The position numbers were made by a program, and so were the translations under genes. Below are positions 62,238-64,000 of a DNA stretch of 64,000 nt, one piece after another. Position 1 is the first letter of the stretch. Each line of letters starts with the position of its first letter. The notes beneath the pieces were generated by a model, which did not search any database, had not been told where the DNA came from, and saw nothing but the letters and a program-made list of their open reading frames with translations. Source of the DNA: Chloroflexota bacterium (GTDB taxonomy: Bacteria; Chloroflexota; Limnocylindria; Limnocylindrales; CSP1-4); NCBI GenBank assembly GCA_026004015.1, contig BPIH01000003.1:141077-205076 (forward strand). Reading direction: 5' to 3'.

Positions 62238-63449
62238 TCACGAGGCGGCCGGGACGACCCTCCCTTCGGCGTCGAGGGTGGCCCGGCGGCGAGCGGCCCG
62301 GAGCTCGGCCCCGGGGACCTGGCTCCGGGCGTGGTACGAGGACCGGACGAGGGGACCCGCTTCGACGTGCTTGAAGCCGAGGGCGAGAGCTTCCTCTCTG
62401 AGCTCGGCGAACTCGTCGGGGTGGTAGTAGCGCTCGACCGGGAGGTGGCGTTCCGTGGGCCGAAGGTACTGGCCGATGGTGAGGATGTCGCAGTCGACGG
62501 CGCGCAGGTCGCGGAAGGTTTCGCTCAGCTCGGTCCGGGTCTCGCCGAGCCCGACCATGATCGAACTCTTCGTGTGGACGGCGTGGCCGTATTCGGCGGC
62601 GTACGCCTTCGCCCGGGCGAGGACGCCGAGGCTTCGCTCGTAGCGCGCCCGCTTGCGGACCGGCCGCTGGAGGCGGCGGACGGTTTCGACGTTGTGGTTG
62701 AGGATGTCGGGCCCGGCGGCCATGACCGTCCGAAGGGGTGCCTCCTCGCCGTTGAAGTCGGGGATGAGGACCTCGACTCCCATCCCCGGGCAGCGATTCC
62801 GGAGCTGGCGGATGGTCTCGGCGAAGACCGAAGCGCCGCCGTCGGGCAGGTCGTCCCGAGCCACCGAGGTGACGACGACGTGGTCGAGGTCGAGGACGGC
62901 GATGGCCTCCGCCACCCGGCGCGGCTCGTCGTCGTCGAACCAGGTCGGTCGGCCGGTCTTGACGGCGCAGAAGCCGCAGGCCCGGGTGCAGGTGTCACCG
63001 AGGATCATGACCGTCGCGGTCCGGTCGTTCCAGCACTCGCCGATGTTCGGGCAGCGGGCCTCCTCGCAGACGGTGTTCAGGTTCAGGCCGCGAAGGAGGC
63101 GCTTGACCTCGTGGTAGCCCTCGCCGCCGGGGAGGCGGGCGCGGATCCAGTCCGGGTGGCGGCGGCCGGGTCGGTGGCCCGCGAGGGGGGTCCCGCCGCC
63201 GTCGGCCTCCTCGCCCGGGTGCCCGCCGCCTGGAGCCTCACCCAGGGGTCCGCCGGCCGGGAACTCGCGCAGGGGTCCGCTGCCCGCGAACTCACCCAGG
63301 GGTCCGCCGCCGAGGGCGATGGAGATCGCCTCCGGACGAGGATGGCCGTGCCCGGAGCCGGGCAGGACGGCGAGGGAACGGCCGTCGCGATCGACGACGG
63401 GCAGCTGGCGGCGCACCGTGGGAGCTGGCTGGCCCGGTTCGTCGGCCAT
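62238..63449 (-). CDS. lipA: lipoyl synthase with repeat-containing N-terminal extension
   Basis: Radical SAM enzyme inserting two sulfurs into octanoyl groups on E2 and GcvH proteins. Auxiliary cluster motif C-x4-C-x5-C is in [18 protein letters not shown] cluster motif C-x3-C-x2-C is in [35 protein letters not shown] and the C-terminal R-S-S-Y-H follow. The total is 403 residues; about 95 precede the usual start and contain a Gly/Pro-rich nine-residue repeat. An internal start nearer the core cannot be excluded. It follows the E2 gene by 11 bases. Confidence 0.95.
   Translation of the reverse strand: MADEPGQPAPTVRRQLPVVDRDGRSLAVLPGSGHGHPRPEAISIALGGGPLGEFAGSGPLREFPAGGPLGEAPGGGHPGEEADGGGTPLAGHRPGRRHPDWIRARLPGGEGYHEVKRLLRGLNLNTVCEEARCPNIGECWNDRTATVMILGDTCTRACGFCAVKTGRPTWFDDDEPRRVAEAIAVLDLDHVVVTSVARDDLPDGGASVFAETIRQLRNRCPGMGVEVLIPDFNGEEAPLRTVMAAGPDILNHNVETVRRLQRPVRKRARYERSLGVLARAKAYAAEYGHAVHTKSSIMVGLGETRTELSETFRDLRAVDCDILTIGQYLRPTERHLPVERYYHPDEFAELREEALALGFKHVEAGPLVRSSYHARSQVPGAELRAARRRATLDAEGRVVPAAS
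63243..63320 (-). repeat. 27-base-period tandem repeat inside the lipA 5' region
   Basis: Three units begin at 63243, 63270 and 63297 with core CAGGGGTCCG on the plus strand. They encode a nine-residue unit of the form G-G-P-L-G-E-F/A-x-x. Being in multiples of three, they keep the frame. Confidence 0.8.
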
Positions 63450-63460
63450 GGCGTCCTCCG

Positions 63461-64000
63461 CTACCAGATCGAGGTCTCGGGGCCGACGGCCTCGAGCCAG
63501 GCCCTGACGTCGGCCAGGAAGGCGCCGGCCTGGGCGCCGTCGGTGGCCCGATGGTCGATGCCGAGGACCATGTTCATGACCGGTCGAATGGCGATGACGT
63601 CGCCCTCCGGGGTCTCGACGACGACCGGGCGCTTCTTGATCTGCTCCATGGTGAGGATGGCGACTTCCGGCACGTTGATGATCGGCATCGTCAGGTTCGA
63701 GCCGAACCAGCCGGTGTTGTCGACGGTGAAGGTACCGCCCCCGAAGTCGCTGACTCGGAGCTTCCTGGCCCGGGCCCGAGCGGCGACGTCGGCGATGGCG
63801 GCGTTGATGCCGTGGATCGAGAGGCGATCGACGTCGCGGACGACGGGCACGATGAGGCCGTCCTCGACGGCGACGGCGACGCCGATGTTGATGGCTCGCT
63901 TGGCGACGAGCCCGGCCTCGGTCCAGTGGGCGTTGAAGGTCGGATGGCGCCGGAGGGCCTCGACGGCGGCCTTGACGACGAAGGGAACGTAGGAGAGGGA
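63461..64000 (-). CDS. 2-oxoacid dehydrogenase E2 (dihydrolipoamide acyltransferase), C-terminal part
   Basis: The last 179 residues of an E2 catalytic domain; the 5' part lies beyond the right edge. Visible are [63 protein letters not shown] (replacing the usual FTISNxG), [22 protein letters not shown] and the active-site motif [15 protein letters not shown] with catalytic His and Asp. The next gene, lipA, makes its lipoyl cofactor. Pyruvate or branched-chain substrate cannot be decided from this part. Confidence 0.93.
   Translation of the reverse strand, partial: SLSYVPFVVKAAVEALRRHPTFNAHWTEAGLVAKRAINIGVAVAVEDGLIVPVVRDVDRLSIHGINAAIADVAARARARKLRVSDFGGGTFTVDNTGWFGSNLTMPIINVPEVAILTMEQIKKRPVVVETPEGDVIAIRPVMNMVLGIDHRATDGAQAGAFLADVRAWLEAVGPETSIW

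Overview
The window is a very GC-rich bacterial chromosome segment, about 70% or more by eye, with C/G-ending codons nearly everywhere. It has densely packed genes on both strands, many ATGA, GTGA or TGATG stop-start overlaps, and two CCA-encoding tRNAs. The gene content is menaquinone synthesis, lipoyl synthase with a 2-oxoacid dehydrogenase E2, acyl-CoA dehydrogenases, CopC-type copper proteins, EamA, DinB and GNAT families, PIN-domain toxins, and a MoxR/DUF58/vWA operon. This fits an aerobic heterotrophic soil or freshwater Chloroflexota lineage (Limnocylindria-like). That assignment is inference from gene style and was not tested.

Layout. (1) 1-3727, minus strand: tetR-menF-menD with a perfect 24-bp palindrome at the tetR start. 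(2) 3.8-9.1 kb: DinB protein, GNAT, tRNA-Asn, DUF1801, a PflX-like radical SAM protein, a VapBC pair and a nucleoside hydrolase. (3) 9.2-14.8 kb: a second VapBC-type pair, a fused membrane/spermidine-synthase protein, a RelE remnant, msrA, a histidine phosphatase and a rhodanese. (4) 14.9-18.8 kb: a promoter followed by a five-gene set (small Cys-containing secreted protein, lipoprotein, peptidoglycan-binding adaptor, ABC ATPase, permease) that looks like an accessory export system. (5) 18.8-26.2 kb: methyltransferase, ECF sigma-MGMT/Ada-EamA operon, acyl-CoA dehydrogenase, a second GNAT, class III aminotransferase. (6) 26.3-33.1 kb: repeat-rich gap, excisionase-like HTH gene with a 27-bp tandem repeat, copC-lipoprotein-membrane protein operon, methylglyoxal synthase, tRNA-Arg, phosphatase, lipoprotein. 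(7) 33.6-42.2 kb: orphan DNA methyltransferase, small proteins, a hydrolase-dgcN-dgcA-like D-amino-acid operon, DUF1015 protein. (8) 42.5-56.6 kb: an eight-gene operon (membrane protein, ABC ATPase, ABC permease, Gln/Gly-repeat protein, MoxR ATPase, DUF58, BatA-like vWA, double vWA/GATase-like). (9) 56.7-64 kb: lipoprotein, acyl-CoA dehydrogenase, SufR-like regulator, adenosine deaminase, membrane proteins, lipA and the 3' part of an E2 gene.

Two features cut across the window. About twenty single-base frameshifts interrupt otherwise well-conserved genes, several in C or G homopolymers. Indel errors in the assembly are the simplest explanation. I therefore give the full extent of these genes and note where the frame changes. 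Second, many genes carry a -10-like TANNNT hexamer only 6-10 bases before the start codon, which suggests leaderless transcripts are common in this organism.
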